Below, piece after piece: positions 11,881 through 24,100 of a stretch of 64,000 nt of DNA (position 1 is its first letter; each line of letters starts with the position of its first letter). Source of the stretch: Populus alba (Eukaryota > Streptophyta > Magnoliopsida > Malpighiales > Salicaceae). The notes under the pieces were generated by a model. That model ran no database searches, was not told the origin of the DNA, and was given only the letters and a program-made list of their open reading frames with translations. A program made the position numbers and the translations under genes. Where the stretch lies: NCBI RefSeq assembly GCF_005239225.2, contig NC_133287.1, forward strand, positions 18,170,519-18,234,518. The letters run 5' to 3'.

Positions 11881-12660
11881 CAAATATAATATCATCTATC
11901 ATTTACAATAAATCATCCAACAGTAAAATATCTTGAGTTCTACTAATTGAATTTGAAGGACTAGCAGAAGTTAGGATGAGACACAAAATTTTTTTTCGAC
12001 TAACCATATACAATACCATCATATTCAAACCACTTTAGATGAAAGAATCAATTGTTGTCTTAAAACTACCATTACACACAACTAGTACAAGATAATATTG
12101 ATATTCACCAATCTGACACCTCAAAGTTATTTCAACATCAATTTCATTTTAGTTTCACCCAAGTCTATAACAAATGGTTTATTTCATTTAAGCATATGAC
12201 ATGCTTAAATTACCATTTAACAACAAATTGCTCTCGTTATTATATGTGATACTATTGTTCACATCATGAATAATAATACCATCACAATGATATAAAATAA
12301 ATATGTTATAAGAGATTTTATAAAAAAAGAAAAACAATTTGGATTTTAAATTTTAGTTAATTAGACATAATTTTAACTAAATTGCATTACCCCTATCTCA
12401 ATTGGCAAACTTCATATCAAATTCCCAACAATACACACAAAATCCTTGATTCAACATCTTAATATCAATTATACACAATACATAATTAATTGAAATAATT
12501 GATTCAATTTATTTTCATGTTCAAATCAACTCTAATTTATGATAATCTTAACTAACTTAACATTAATTCAACAAATCTTAAATTCACCATAAACCTTAAA
12601 TTCAATCTAAACAATTATTTCATTTCAACCAAACCAAACCAAACACAAATTCATAGCTAT

Positions 12661-13600
12661 GTAGAATATGTACCTTGCTTGTAGGACAAGTAAAAAGATC
12701 GGGGCGGCTGTTGCAACAACAAAGGTAACGATGGATTTTTAACACAAAATATCAAAACATAAGCTTGATTTTTTATCTTTTTTAAAGGGAAAATAGAAGT
12801 GTTTAATGGGGTTTTTTTAGAGAAACTAAAGGTATCGGTCAATTTTTTTATAGAGAGAGATAATGTATGTGTGTTCTTTGATCTGGAGAATATAAATTTT
12901 AATGGATGTCACTCTTCAAAAATACAACATTTTAAATTATCACATTTCAAAAACATGAAATTTAACCATGTTGTGTGTTTTCTAATAGCAATATTTACTA
13001 TGCTATGTTTATTTTATCAAATCTTTTTTAAATGATGTTATTTCACTGAATTTTTATGTTTACTGTGCTATTTTTTTTATAAAAAAAATTTTTTTTCCTC
13101 TCCTGCACCCACGTCTTTCTTTCCTCTACTAATTGACAATAGACCTCTCATTGGAATGCCGAAAAGACAAGCCATCATGTATCACATGGCGATGATATTA
13201 TCGTTTTTATTTTCTTTTCCTCTCTCCCCTTTTTTTTTTTTTTTTTTACTAGTTGCAATGGATAATAATAAGAATCAATTTCACTTGTAAAGCTCAAACC
13301 AATATCCTTAAGGAAATTGTTAATAAAGAGAATAAACCAAGGCACAATTGTACAGGGTAAAAAAGAAGCAAAAACCAGCTACATCCCAACAACTAAACTC
13401 GAAGATCTAGCACATAACAAAGTAGTGAAAAGAGAATTTTGCAACAGGACTAAAAAACAAAAGTAAAAGAAATTCAGGGATACAGACGCTACAGGAAAAT
13501 GATGTACATACACACACCACATTACAACGCAGTAAAAGAGCTAGTCAAACCTACGGTATACAATTCAGCTGTATGAACCTCTGAACTAGACACGTACGAA
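12661..13600. other. AT-rich flank of the MULE and distal 3' flank of FIO1
   Basis: Low-complexity T- and A-rich sequence with a poly-T run near 13230. Short frames at 12657-12842 and 12799-13035 lack domains. From about 13250 leftward of the FIO1 stop the sequence is probably its 3' UTR or flank. No gene seen. Confidence 0.5.
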
Positions 13601-13612
13601 CTAAAATCCACT

Positions 13613-13800
13613 GTTTCATGGTGGAAAACTGTCAAGACACCATATATAAGATTCAAGTTCATCCCATCTCTGAAAACTTGTAGAAGGCTGAATCGGATGC
13701 AATTTAGTTGTGAGTGGCCTTTTCCCTACAAAACTTGCATCTCAAAGTTTTCTCCAATTGTTGGATTATCAATGAGAACACTCCTGTAAAAGAAAGCCCG
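13613..13800 (-). repeat. Duplicated segment, functional copy of FIO1 terminal exon
   Basis: This segment, holding the real last coding exon (13704-13783) plus downstream flank, is repeated with divergence at about 14128-14305. Both begin (plus strand) near 'tttcatggtgg' and end after the exon acceptor. This copy has the open frame to the stop and a good acceptor (pyrimidine tract then TTTTACAG on the minus strand). Confidence 0.75.
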
Positions 13801-16800
13801 AGAATTTAATATATCAGTTATGAAAATTTGAAAACAACAATCTTTTGCAGGAGTATTCTCATTCAAAATCCAATAATTTCAGGAAGCATTGACATGAGTT
13901 TTGCAGGAGAAAAGGCGAGTCCTGACTAAATTTTGTGTAATTCAACCATGCACGAGTCTGCAGAGATTTGATGAACTCGCAACTCATATGTTTCACTATT
14001 CATCTCAATAGGTTACCGCAATTGCAACTATAAAGATTGGATGCATAATGGTGGATGTCAGTTCTTATTTATCTAGTTTATAAGCCCTCAGGTACTAACT
14101 TTCACAATTAATCATCTTATCTTAAAAATTTCATGGTGGTAACCTATCAAGAAACCATACATGGGGTACTGAGTTCATTGAATCTCCAAATGACTATACA
14201 TGGCTGAAACAGACCACATTCAGCTGAGAGTAGCCTTTTCTCTATAAAACTTATGTCTTGGAGTTTCCTCCAATTTCTGGATTATCAATTAGAATACTAG
14301 TGCCAAAAACAACACAAGAACTTAACATAAAGTAACACCAATTTAACAAAGTTTGAAAGTAGGATCTGAAGACTAATTTGTGTCGTAAATATCAAATTAG
14401 TGGGGTTACTCCTAGTATATTTGACAAAAAGACACAAAAGGAGTGCTAGCCTAAAACCTGGGACTGGGCCATCTCTATGCTGTAATGATGCTTTCACCAA
14501 AAGGGTGCCTGGGATTTGCTGAAACACCTGGCAGGAACACAAGGCAGTCATGTATAAATTTATTAATGTCTGTTCTATTAAAGCCAGGTAAGGAGGTGAG
14601 CATACCGAAATGCAAAAAGATAAGTTATTTGAAGGGTGCAAATAACTTGAACTATGGGATGCCTCCAAAGGGTTGCAAGTGGCGGCTCCATTGGGATGCT
14701 TTGCCTCGTCCCTCAGGATTGCTTTGCACTCGTCATTTGAGGCAGTGATCTAGTGAAATGAGATAGTACAGCATGTAAGGACACAGAAATATGATAAACA
14801 GCATAGACAGAGAACTACGTAACCCAAGAATAATGGTTCTTACATCAACAACAAATGAAGAGGCATTCAATTTGCAGGATGCACCCCCAAGGCAGAAAAA
14901 GGACTCAATAGATTGTAATACATGAAAGGCACTGAATTGCCGTTGAAGACCCTGCTAGGCAGTCAAAATCCACTTGAGATGCATTAGTACAAAACTAACA
15001 GATCACATGGTATTAGTATAAAATTTTGAAAGTCATGCTGCACTGATTTCTTTTGCAAGCTTGGATAAATTAGTATATCTGGTAGCCAATGCTGCCACTT
15101 TTATTCAGAAAATGGTCCATTCTGTCATCGCACAGCAATGATAGCACCAAAAGAGAAGGAAGGATTCTAGTGTTCAAACTCTAAAACTGTATAAGCAAAG
15201 GGACATATGCATCTATATGCAAATTCATACAATGTGCGTGCATGCCTGGACAAGTTCAGACTTTAAGGGGGATAAGAACAACAAGTGTGGCTGACTGAGT
15301 ATATGCCATGAGAAAGATCCATGCCTCCCTGTTGCTTCAGGTATAGTTGGAGTAATGAATAAATAATTTTAGAGACAAATTTACAAGAGAGTTAAATTGA
15401 GAGGGACATATCCATACCTCAAGAGTGAAAGATAGGCTATTCTTCTGCACCAGAGGAGATATTATTTTCCTGACAGGAGGCACAAAAGACCAAGCAAGCC
15501 CCCACCGACATGTTTGCCCTTGGACAAATTCAGTGGTCTTCACTATAGTGACTCCAACTTCCCGAAGCTTTGAGGTAAGGAATTTGAGGTTCACTTTCCT
15601 TCCAACCATTGAAGTAAACCACCTTCAAACAAAAGATAAGCATAAAGACCAATATTCCAGAACTGAGTACCCAGATGGCCAGACATGTTGGATATCAATA
15701 ATAGCAAATGTAACAGGCGAGAAAAGTTACCAAAAGGACTCCTTCAACACTACACTATCTTCAATTATACGAGTGATAAAAGCCTTCTCTCCACCAGGGC
15801 AAACCATCTCCTCAGGAGTCCCACCACAAGCAGTTTTGGGATTCAGTCCTGCTTCCTCCATGGTCTCAAAAAATGGGGGATTACACATGCAGAAATCAAA
15901 CTTCTCACCATCTCTGACTACACCAAGAAGTAAAGGTGGTCCAGAATACTTCTTATTCATATCCAATGGAGGATCAAAAGAAGATGAGGGCAAACGCTCT
16001 GCCTCCTCGACCACAGTCGCATTTCCATCCATTTTATTTTCACAATTGACCGACTTTCCACAATTTGAATCTTCAATAGAAATGGCGCCTTGACAATCTG
16101 TGACCTTTCTGATTTTGATTAGTTCTGATATATGTTGATTACATTTAACATTTTTCTCTGCCCACTCCACTGCTACATCAGTCACATCTGCAACCAGAAT
16201 CACCAACATTTTATAAAACAAATTATGAGCAACACTGATCCATAAATGACCCAAAGAAAAGCTACCTGACCCGACAAAAGTCCATCCAAGAAGAGAGGCA
16301 CCAAGTAGAGGGTAAATGCAGTTAGCTCCAGTGCCTACATCAAAACCTCTCACAATATCACCATTGTTGTTATTCTTTGGAATGATATCCGATGACAAAA
16401 GATCCTCGATCCAATGAATGTAGTTCGATCTATTTGGCACTGTAGGGCATAACTGGCCATCAGGAATCCACCTAGAATGCTCAATTGACAAAAGACATTT
16501 AATTTACAAAAACCCAACAAATACAAGTAACCCCATAAACCATAAAAAAAGAAACAACAATGCTACACAAACCGAACTACAACCAACCTCATAGACCAAA
16601 CTAACCTTAAAAAACAACCATAACAGTCACACACACACACACACACAAAAGACTAAGTCTTCATACTCATTTACAACAAAGTAACATAAAAATGCACCTA
16701 GAGAGTTTAACCCCCAGCTCCAAGCAATCTCATAGACCAAAAACATATGAAAAAACAACATTAAAATTCACAAAAACGTTTCAATCTTTATAGCTGATTG

Positions 16801-17140
16801 ATAACAAAAGAACCTAAAGATTCTAACTTCCACAGTTTTCACTACATGGGTCTTGCTTAAACTTAACAAAACATCGTTTATATAGTTAAAAGAGTCGAAA
16901 TGATTGTTACCAGTTGAGGCCATGATCATGGAGAAGCAGGACCCGGGTGAGTTCTCGGGTCGAGTTGAAATCGGTCCAGTCAATTCGAGGTCGACCATCG
17001 CGAGAGTAAAAAACAAAAGGCTTGAGAGACGGGTAGAGAGAAGCTAAGAGAGAAAAATCAGGTGGGTTATCGGAGTATTTGTTTTTGGGGTGGATGGTGG
17101 GTCGTTCGGGTCTCTTTCTCTTGTTTTTCTTGCTTGGCAT
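13704..17140 (-). CDS. FIO1: METTL16/FIONA1-type U6 snRNA m6A methyltransferase, 8 exons
   Basis: S-adenosylmethionine-dependent RNA adenine-N6 methyltransferase, nuclear; in Arabidopsis FIO1 methylates U6 snRNA and affects splicing, flowering time and circadian period (known). Exons on the minus strand, deduced from GT/AG borders and protein continuity: 17140-16911, 16471-16266, 16187-15731, 15622-15418, 14951-14844, 14749-14606, 14527-14458, 13783-13704. They sum to 1500 nt, 499 aa plus stop, and all phases agree. The N-terminus is basic (MPSKKNKRKRPERPTIHPKN), then 'NPPDFSLLASLYP', the SAM site 'GFDVGTGANCIYPLLG' and the catalytic NPPF in 'FCMCNPPFFETMEEAG'; 'SKLREVGVTIVKTTEFVQGQ' and 'RWGLAWSF' follow. 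The C-terminus ends 'CREKATHN'. A TTG upstream of the ATG is in frame but the ATG at 17140 is the natural start. A decayed copy of the last exon lies in intron 7. Confidence 0.94.
14128..14305 (-). pseudogene. Decayed duplicate of the FIO1 terminal exon inside intron 7
   Basis: Reading the minus strand from 14300, the sequence aligns with the real last exon: relics of 'LIIQ.LE.T.R.KF.REKAT' are visible, but with a stop directly after the first two residues. An AG at the right place ('GGCACTAG') could still act as an acceptor. Splicing exon 7 to it would add only Val-Phe and a stop, removing about 23 C-terminal residues. The flank is duplicated too, so this is a local tandem duplication of about 180 bp with copies about 515 bp apart, not exon shuffling. 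Confidence 0.75.
16627..16647. repeat. (CA)n microsatellite in FIO1 intron 1
   Basis: Roughly ten CA units within the first intron (16472-16910) of FIO1; a likely polymorphic marker. Confidence 0.9.
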
Positions 17141-18841
17141 TCTTTTCTTTTCTTTTTTTCTTTGAATTCTAGAGAGCAGAGAGAATGGAAGAAGCAAAAC
17201 CTGAACTATTTACAGAGAAAGGTGAGGGATAGTTATTCAGGGATAGTTCTTCTCGTCGACGACGTGTCTTTTATGATGGACTGGATTGGTTCATCTTGGG
17301 CTTTGTGGGTTTGGGCTCTTGGCACATCTTGGGCAATTAGCCCTGCAAAATGAAAATTCATGGTGAGTTACCTTTTTTTTGTTTTTATTTTCTATTTTCC
17401 TAAAACAATATTTTCAAGATCTTTACATGCTAAATCTTATATATTTTCTATTTTATTCTATCATTATTCTCCATTTTATATTCTTAAATTTTGGGGATTT
17501 TTTTTATTCTTAAAATTTTTCCTTCAACAAAAATAATGGCTATGAAAAATAAAATGTCGTTTATATATGTACTATAATCGTGGTTCAAAATCATCGTAAT
17601 TTTATTAAAACCATAATTCTATTATAAATCAAATTTTATATAAACAAAAATATAATTCAAAATCATGATTTATATATATAAAAAAAATGCAATTAAGAAT
17701 TGTGTTTTTCTTTAAACTATATTATTTTTTTCAAAAAAAAAATTTGACAAGTGCGTTAGTATTTAAAAAAAAAAAAAAAAACTCGAGAATTTCATATGCT
17801 ATAATCTGAAGGCAATGTCCATCACCACAAGACCGTCAATTTACTTATGTGTGTAAGAGTATGATTGCGGTTACTTTTAAAAGTATTTTTAACTCGAAAA
17901 TATATTAAAATAATTTTTTTATTTTTAAAAAATTATTTTTAGTATCAACACATCAAAATGATCTAAAAATATTTTAAAAATATTAATTTAAAATAAAAAA
18001 AATTCAATTTTTTTCAAAAATATTTTTAAGTTAAAAAAAACAAACAGAAGCTACATACCACTGGCTAGGTATCCATGTTGTGGCCTAAACCAAGAGAAAA
18101 GTGTGCACTTGAACGATGAGATCACAGGATATTTTGGCGGATCTTTCGTAGACCCAACCCTCTATTCACCATACCTGTTTATCAATTGCTTGTCTTCCAA
18201 AAAGAAAACAGAGAAGGACACAGCACCAACTATAGCACACAAGCACAGCATCAAATTACCATCTTCGTTCATCCAAAGTTTCTTGATTTTCATAATAGCT
18301 AATCTATGGCTCCATAAAGTACAGCTAAAAGCGACAATTAATGAGCCAAAACCAGCATTCAAAAGCAAACCCTGCTCTGTTTATTGCTAGTATTCATTAT
18401 CTATTGGCGATTAAATTTTTCAGCTTCCCAACTCCATTCAACAAAGTTGTCCCATTCCAATTCCCGACAAGAAAAAAGTGAAAAGGAAAAGGGAAAAAAA
18501 GAAATGTCTAATGTCTTATCCTTTAAGAAGTTGTGTTCTGCCTTACGTTTTCATTTTTCTATGGTCTTCTTTAAAGGGATTTTACTGTCCATCTCTTGTC
18601 TTGTAGCGTATTGAATCTCCTCTAAATAAAACTTTCCTGCATTGATGGAGTGCATTTTTTGAGGTGCCAGCCCTGCACTGAGAGGAGGAAGTGGGACCAA
18701 AGAGAAAGGGAAGGCCTATCCATATCAACAGTTAGCTGAGTCAGCTCAGTACAGTATCCTATGGATAAGCATTTCAACACAAGCAAATGCAAATAATAAC
18801 TGAAAAAACCACTAATCCTGGATAAATTCTCACGGCATCTC
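17141..18841. other. Intergenic region between FIO1 and J-domain gene (head to head)
   Basis: The FIO1 gene (minus) and the J-domain gene (plus) are divergently arranged about 1.76 kb apart. The first 200 bases hold the FIO1 leader and promoter. A MITE-like element sits at 17855-18050. Frames at 18103-18614 are short, overlap on both strands and show no domain. Confidence 0.5.
17855..18050 (+). mobile_element. Salicaceae-type MITE-like element, copy a
   Basis: Begins near 'gattgcggttac', has the T-rich core leading to 'atcaacacatcaaaatgatc' and then A-rich sequence ending near 'caaacagaag'. The same motif order recurs at 20995-21170 (plus), 26800-26960 and 50885-51065 (minus), and inside each satellite unit at 32.8-36.0 kb. 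Ends are approximate and no target duplication was confirmed. Confidence 0.55.
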
Positions 18842-18849
18842 TATATAAA
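18842..18849 (+). promoter_or_regulatory. TATA box of the J-domain gene
   Basis: TATATAAA in 'ctctatataaacaatcgc', 56-63 bases upstream of the start codon. A start site around 18872-18880 would leave a leader of about 25-30 bases, short but reasonable. Confidence 0.7.
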
Positions 18850-18904
18850 CAATCGCATCTCCTCCCCTTTTATCCATCCCAGAACTCCTCTATCCAATAC
18901 TTCC

Positions 18905-19381
18905 ATGCTTGCAACTCCTACCACTTCATTTCTCCAAATCACCACCACAAAGACACCTTGCTCAAGCCCTTTTAGTGGCGAGTCCTATCCACTCAAACCT
19001 CGAGCATCTTTTGCTACTGCTTCACAGGCCAAGAAATCACAAGTGAGAGTTGGCTCAATGGCTACAACCTCCTCATTCTACGAAGTGCTAGGGCTTCCAA
19101 TGAGTGCTAGTGGCCATGAAATAAAGGCTGCTTATAGAAGACTAGCAAGAACTTGCCACCCTGATGTTGTGTCCATGAATCAGAAAGAAATGTCAGCCAC
19201 TGAGTTCATTAAAATCCATGCAGCATATTCAACACTATCAGACCCAGATAAACGCGCAAGTTATGATAGAGATCTTTTTAGAAACAGTAGGCCTTTCGGG
19301 TCTTCTTCTATGAGGTCGGCAACAATGGCAGCTGCTTCCGGTTATACTAGTAGGAACTGGGAGACTGACCAGTGTTGGTAG
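18905..19381 (+). CDS. J11: Small plastid-type J-domain (DnaJ) protein
   Basis: Intact intronless gene, 158 aa. J-proteins stimulate the ATPase of Hsp70 through the HPD motif; here 'CHPDVV' has His85-Pro86-Asp87. The J domain runs from about residue 58 ('FYEVLGLPMSASGHEIKAAY') to 'YDRDLF' near 124. The first 50 residues are rich in Ser, Thr, Ala, Lys and Arg, with few acidic residues, like a chloroplast transit peptide. There is no Gly/Phe region, zinc finger or client-binding domain, as in small DnaJ type III proteins such as Arabidopsis J11/DJC23 (At4g36040) and DJC24; the assignment to J11 rests on this architecture and on the ARO gene further right, which is its neighbour in Arabidopsis (recall). 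The ATG at 18905 keeps the transit peptide; a second Met at residue 52 would remove it. Confidence 0.9.
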   Translation: MLATPTTSFLQITTTKTPCSSPFSGESYPLKPRASFATASQAKKSQVRVGSMATTSSFYEVLGLPMSASGHEIKAAYRRLARTCHPDVVSMNQKEMSATEFIKIHAAYSTLSDPDKRASYDRDLFRNSRPFGSSSMRSATMAAASGYTSRNWETDQCW

Positions 19382-20233
19382 TTTTTTTTTTTTGACTTTT
19401 CATATTTCCATAGCTCATGTAATGAAGTTATTAAGTTACATGAAAATGGGTGTTGATCCCTGAAACTCTGCTCGTATCGTTCTGTAATCAATGCTTTTGA
19501 TTGAAAACAGAGGAGATAAAACAGGGGAAAAGACAGAGCTAGTTTGTACGTGGTAGAAATGGGCACTTTTTTAGTGTAATTTAATGTGGATGTCTGATTC
19601 TTTTGTTACCTTCTGATTATAATTTGAAATACCATCGCTCTTGTATTTTTCGAAATCTTAATATATTAACGTAAGAAATCCAAATACAATTCCTATACAA
19701 TTGAGGTAAATGTTTTGTAGTGATTTTTCTACAATCTCTTCAAAATTGCCTAAATGTCGTGTTTATCTTACAATGGATACCAATTTGACTAGACAACAAA
19801 ATCCTAACAATTGGGGAACATACATTCACATTTCAAGTGCCTTCAGGCTATCACAAGTTGACAAATACAGCATAATGGATAAGGGGGCAACAAGACAGCA
19901 GAACAGGACAAAAAATGTACAGGTTATTAAGGTTATTAGCTCACCATGCATCGGCTGTCTTTCTCCAAAATATTAAATATTAAAATCACACAATTATGAA
20001 TTATCCTGTGATAGCCCGGCTTAATTTCTCATATATTATGGCCTTACTGTCCTAAAAGTTTTATTTTTGATAATATAAGCACATATCTTAACCTAATACC
20101 TCAAAACATGTATAACAAATTAGTAATTAGTACTTTTAATAAAACTAGCTATCAATCCCTCACTCATCGATATAACCATGACATATCCACAATCTAAAGA
20201 AGACATTATTGATAGAGAAAATCATAAAAAAAT
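19382..20233. other. 3' UTR of J-domain gene and intergenic DNA
   Basis: The 3' UTR probably extends to about 19600-19700. The 88-codon frame at 19710-19976 has no recognisable domain or promoter and I regard it as chance. Nothing else seen. Confidence 0.5.
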
Positions 20234-20660
20234 CTATGAGTTGCCAATATGGTCAAGTTGATTGCGAGTGGAACCCTCATAAGAACCATCAGTTAACGAG
20301 CCCCACTCGTTCAGTGACCCATTAATCTTGGCGAACTCAGTTGATGCCTGAAATCAACCCACAACACCATCTTCTTAAACTTAAAAAATATGCATCATCT
20401 CTTGATTAAGGAGAGTTAATTAATGGCATGCAAATACATTGACTATTATATATTGGGGAGTGGGAGTAGCACCTCCCAAAAATCATCATAGTTTTCTGTA
20501 GTTGATGCGCTCCTTGACCTGGGGAAATTAATACGATTAATCAATAGAAAGCAAATTACTGGTGGATGCATCAACTGTGTATGAACAGTCTACTTCTTAC
20601 CGTACCAACTCAGTGAGTTTTGTCCTTAAACATGATGCATCAAGCTTCAGGCATTGGCGG
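20234..20660 (-). pseudogene. Three terminal exons of an unidentified gene
   Basis: Minus strand. Exon A 20660-20601 encodes 'RQCLKLDASCLRTKLTELVR' and ends at a GTAAGA donor. Exon B 20518-20473 encodes 'SRSASTTENYDDFWE' after a CCCCAG acceptor. Exon C 20347-20234 follows TTTCAG and encodes 'ASTEFAKINGSLNEWGSLTD' and a further 17 residues before TAG. The A-to-B joint splits one codon correctly, and B and C have lengths that keep the frame, which is unlikely by chance. The encoded tail is hydrophilic and Ser/Thr-rich. I do not recognise the family and found no convincing upstream exons to the right, where a MITE lies at 20995-21170. It may be a truncated gene or the end of a gene with long introns. 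The donor after exon B (GTGCTA) is weak. Confidence 0.5.
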
Positions 20661-20994
20661 CTTAGAGGTCACATTTACACCAATGGTCAAGAGAAGGCGA
20701 TCTGAAATCATATAAATAATGACAGGAGGATTATATAGTTTTTTATGTGGATTTTCAAACATAAATAATAAGTTCATTAATCGATTAGATTATTATTTTT
20801 GAAGTTGGAACAACTATCCAACTATCATGTCTGCCTTCTTTTTGTGAAAAAGCACAATACTTTTTGTTCGAGCCATTGAGATCCTTTTCTTTTCGCCGTA
20901 AAGAATTCCACTTTCATCAACCATTATTATTTTTGCCGACGAAAAAAGAAAGAAAGTTGATTGAAAGTGTCCATGGACGTTTTACACCTGAAAA

Positions 20995-21170
20995 CCATAT
21001 GGATTTTTAGTGTTTTTTTTTTTAAAAAAAATATTAACTTAAAAAAAATATTAAAATAATATTTTTTATTTTTTAATATTAATATATTAAAATGATTAAA
21101 GAATATTAAAAAAATAATTCTTTTGAAAATAGTATTTTTGTCCGAAAAACAAACAAAGTTTTTAAATAAA
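20995..21170 (+). mobile_element. MITE-like element, copy b
   Basis: Same family as 17855-18050: T/A-rich core with 'attaatatattaaaatgatt' in place of the 'atcagcacatcaaaacgatc' consensus, ending near 'aaaacaaacaaag'. It lies just upstream of the orphan exons. Confidence 0.45.
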
Positions 21171-24100
21171 ATCAAATACTTAATACTTTTTTTTAATGTC
21201 TAAAGAAGGGTTTCGAGATCCAAACCGATAAGAATTATGTGCGTTCATATATTTTTTTTTTTTAGTGATTAGAGCTAGTTTTTTAACATCAAAAATAAAA
21301 TTTTCACCCAATTCTATCTGAGAGAAGCTATTCGTACCCCAAGTATTATGCATATGTGAATTTTATAGCATACCCAACTCTATTGAAAGAACAGCTAAAA
21401 ACTATAATTTCATCGATCCCCATTACAGTCCGGGGCAGTCACCTCTAATAAATTATTGACCCCTTTTTTCCTGATTCAGACAGATCCTTGCCTGAGTTGT
21501 CAAAGAATCGGACAAGGCAACTACTAGTTTCAAAGAGATAACCTTTCAATACCCAAAAAGTCAGGGAAAAAAATAGACTTCTGCACTAACTTGGTGAAAT
21601 TTTTTGCCAAAATTGAAGCCTTATCTGTTCCTATAATATAACCTTATCTGAAACACAGATTCAATGGTGTTCATGCAACCTAGGTAAACAGGCAGGAATC
21701 TTACAGTGTCATTACATTTCAAGCTATGAATCTGAATTGAAATTGATAATGAAACTTCTGTGGCCATCCCTCCTCTCACGTGCTGTGGTGTTCTGCAGCT
21801 TGCAAGTGGCCACCAGATAAAGAATCATGGATACGTACGTGTGAGCTGCGTGTGGAAGATGCTAAGCTTCGAAAAGAACCAATCAACTACATGCTACCAT
21901 GTATCGATACGCCAGCAACACCTGTCTCAGACTCACCTGACTTGCTTGTATTCAGTATATAGCTTGATACTTGGACTGGTAGTTCAATGATTTATATGGT
22001 CGGTTTGCCGACAAATATTCCGAGCAGCTCTTCGTTTATTGTGGTTTTGTGGTGTGATTTGGCCTGCTTGAACTTGGCAAGGAAAGGAATTGGTCTTGAT
22101 TCATGAGAATAATTGATTCAGAATATCCTGATTGGAATTAAAGAAAAAAAAAACTACTTGACTCTGCAGAAATCCTGAAGCGATATATCAAGACTTCAGA
22201 GGGGATCATGCCGGCGTTGAATATAAATTCTAACAGAGAAAGGAAACAAATCTACAAATCATGCAAGTCTTATGCAAATAAAGAATTCTGGGACCAGAAT
22301 TCTTTCACACGAATGACAACACTTCAAGCACACGAGAATTGTTAATGACCATGGAACTGAGTGCTGGTTGATCCAACTAAGAATGCAGAGGAAAAAACAA
22401 ACTGCAAGAGTGTTGATAGACCTGCAAAAGTAGAAGGTTTGTAACAAGAGCCCATTACTATTAAGCCTGCAATGGTTAGATACTAGTTTCAGCCCTAATA
22501 TGAAGGCCCGGCCCACCCTGCAAGCTACAAACATGATTTCGCAAGAAATTTGAGGTTCTGTTCCAGGATTTTCAGCTCTTCAGAAATTATTCAATAGAGG
22601 AAGCGTTACGCACTGAGCGTCATAAAACACTTTAATGTTTAAGTGGGTACATATACATTAAGAATGTTGCGTTAAAAGTTGTGTAATATATTGCAAGTGT
22701 AGTAAATAAAGATGATAAAATGAAGGAGATGTGTTGGAGGAGATTATTTTTCTTTTTGTTTATATTTGAGTTAATGAGTTTTTTTCTTTTTGTGATTCAT
22801 AAGTATAATGGTAAAATATTTAGAGATTACATTTACTTATAGAATAAGGGTAAAAAATGATTGTGCAGCCTATATTTTATAAGTAATTATATAAGATAAC
22901 AGAAGTAAGAATAAACAATAATATGGTTAAATATGAAAAAAAATAATATCAAAGATTTTTTTTATTTTACTTTTAGTTACTACATAATCTTTGACTTGAT
23001 TCAATAGCATGTTATTATTTTACATAATCTTTGACTTGATTTTTTTATTTTACTTTTATCAAAACTTGATTCAATAGCATGTTATTATTAAATATTAAAA
23101 TTAATAACTAACCATGTAAATTAATGATGTTTATAAACAAGTTTAGCAATTATATTTGAGCATGGCAATCCTAAACATTGACATTCAGTTGAAAAAGCTC
23201 ATCTAGAGGATTTTGTAAACATCATATTGGTTTGTAAGATATTCAAAACTATTTTAATAATACTCTGTTGTATATGTATTTGCTGGATAATCAATAAGAA
23301 AAGAATTGAGAAAAACTTATTCATTTCATAAATCTGGAACAAAAAGTATAGTGTATCTGAAAGAAGACATCTTCACATTGCCTAAACTGGATTAACATTA
23401 TTATCCCATGCCTCCCTTTCTTTATGTTATTGGACTTATGCCTTTATCACAATAATTTATTTAATAAATTGTATGCCAATTCCTATTTTAAACCTCTTTA
23501 TCTCCTAAGAATCTGTCGCCCAAATTTTCTCTCGAGGAAAGTAACTTCTACATTGATGACTTCCACGTTCATTGGAATATAGTCACCATCACCTTAACAA
23601 TATAGCATGTTGTACTCGCCACAGATAAAGACGTCAAATTGTTTTTTATAACTGAAGATATCATATTATTGGCTCCAATTTTCTATTTTCTAGAATTCAA
23701 ATCTTAAAATTAATATATGTACTGGACGAATATGAAAGTTATGATTTTAAAAACTATTTAAGAGTAATGGTCGATGCAATATGATTTCTATTATTTAAGA
23801 ATAATAATGGGTAAGATTTTACCAAATCTCTTTTACAAATAATCTTCACACAAATTCGTGGAGAATTTTTTTAAAAAATTATATAAATTATATCTTGAAA
23901 TGTATTTTAATAACTTAAATTATTAAGTTAAAATATTTTTTTAATATGGTAATAAGATTTTGATAATTAAATAATTAAGAGTTCAAATCTTATCATTTTT
24001 TATTGGATAAAAATTATGATTTTTCAATAATCATGGGCTGATGGGCTGATTTAACAAAAAATTTACATGTTCAATAAACTGGGTTCAAAGCTCCTCGGCC

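Larger units (their letters stand above)
7740..12660 (-). mobile_element. Decayed Mutator-like element carrying transposase and plant mobile domain
   Basis: On the minus strand, reading from right to left, a MURA-like transposase (about 11880 to 9890) is followed by a PMD-type frame (about 9790 to 7780). Both are broken by stops and frameshifts. Same orientation and close spacing suggest one composite element. I could not find convincing terminal inverted repeats or a 9-bp target duplication, so the limits are only those of recognisable coding remains. Confidence 0.72.

Noticed and set aside
14297..14668. 123-codon minus frame in FIO1
   Set aside because: Read-through of exon 6 into an intron; the donor at 14606 and the conserved exon 7 show the true splice path.
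15425..16093. 222-codon plus-strand frame over FIO1 exons 3 and 4
   Set aside because: Antisense shadow; the minus strand encodes the conserved methyltransferase core and the frame crosses introns.
21400..21590. Minus-strand open stretch encoding 'SSCLVRFFDNSGKDLSESGK' considered as an upstream exon of the 20.2-20.7 kb block
   Set aside because: No clear donor in the right phase and a stop closes the frame on the downstream side; chance cannot be excluded.
21760..21990. Overlapping open frames, one encoding 'WIRTCELRVEDAKLRKEPIN'
   Set aside because: The sequence looks somewhat protein-like, but two frames are open at once, there is no domain, promoter or splice partner, and no link to the orphan exons on the other strand.
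23960..24010. 'gagttcaaatctta' considered as a tRNA or SINE box B
   Set aside because: No matching box A or cloverleaf upstream and no A-tail with target duplication.
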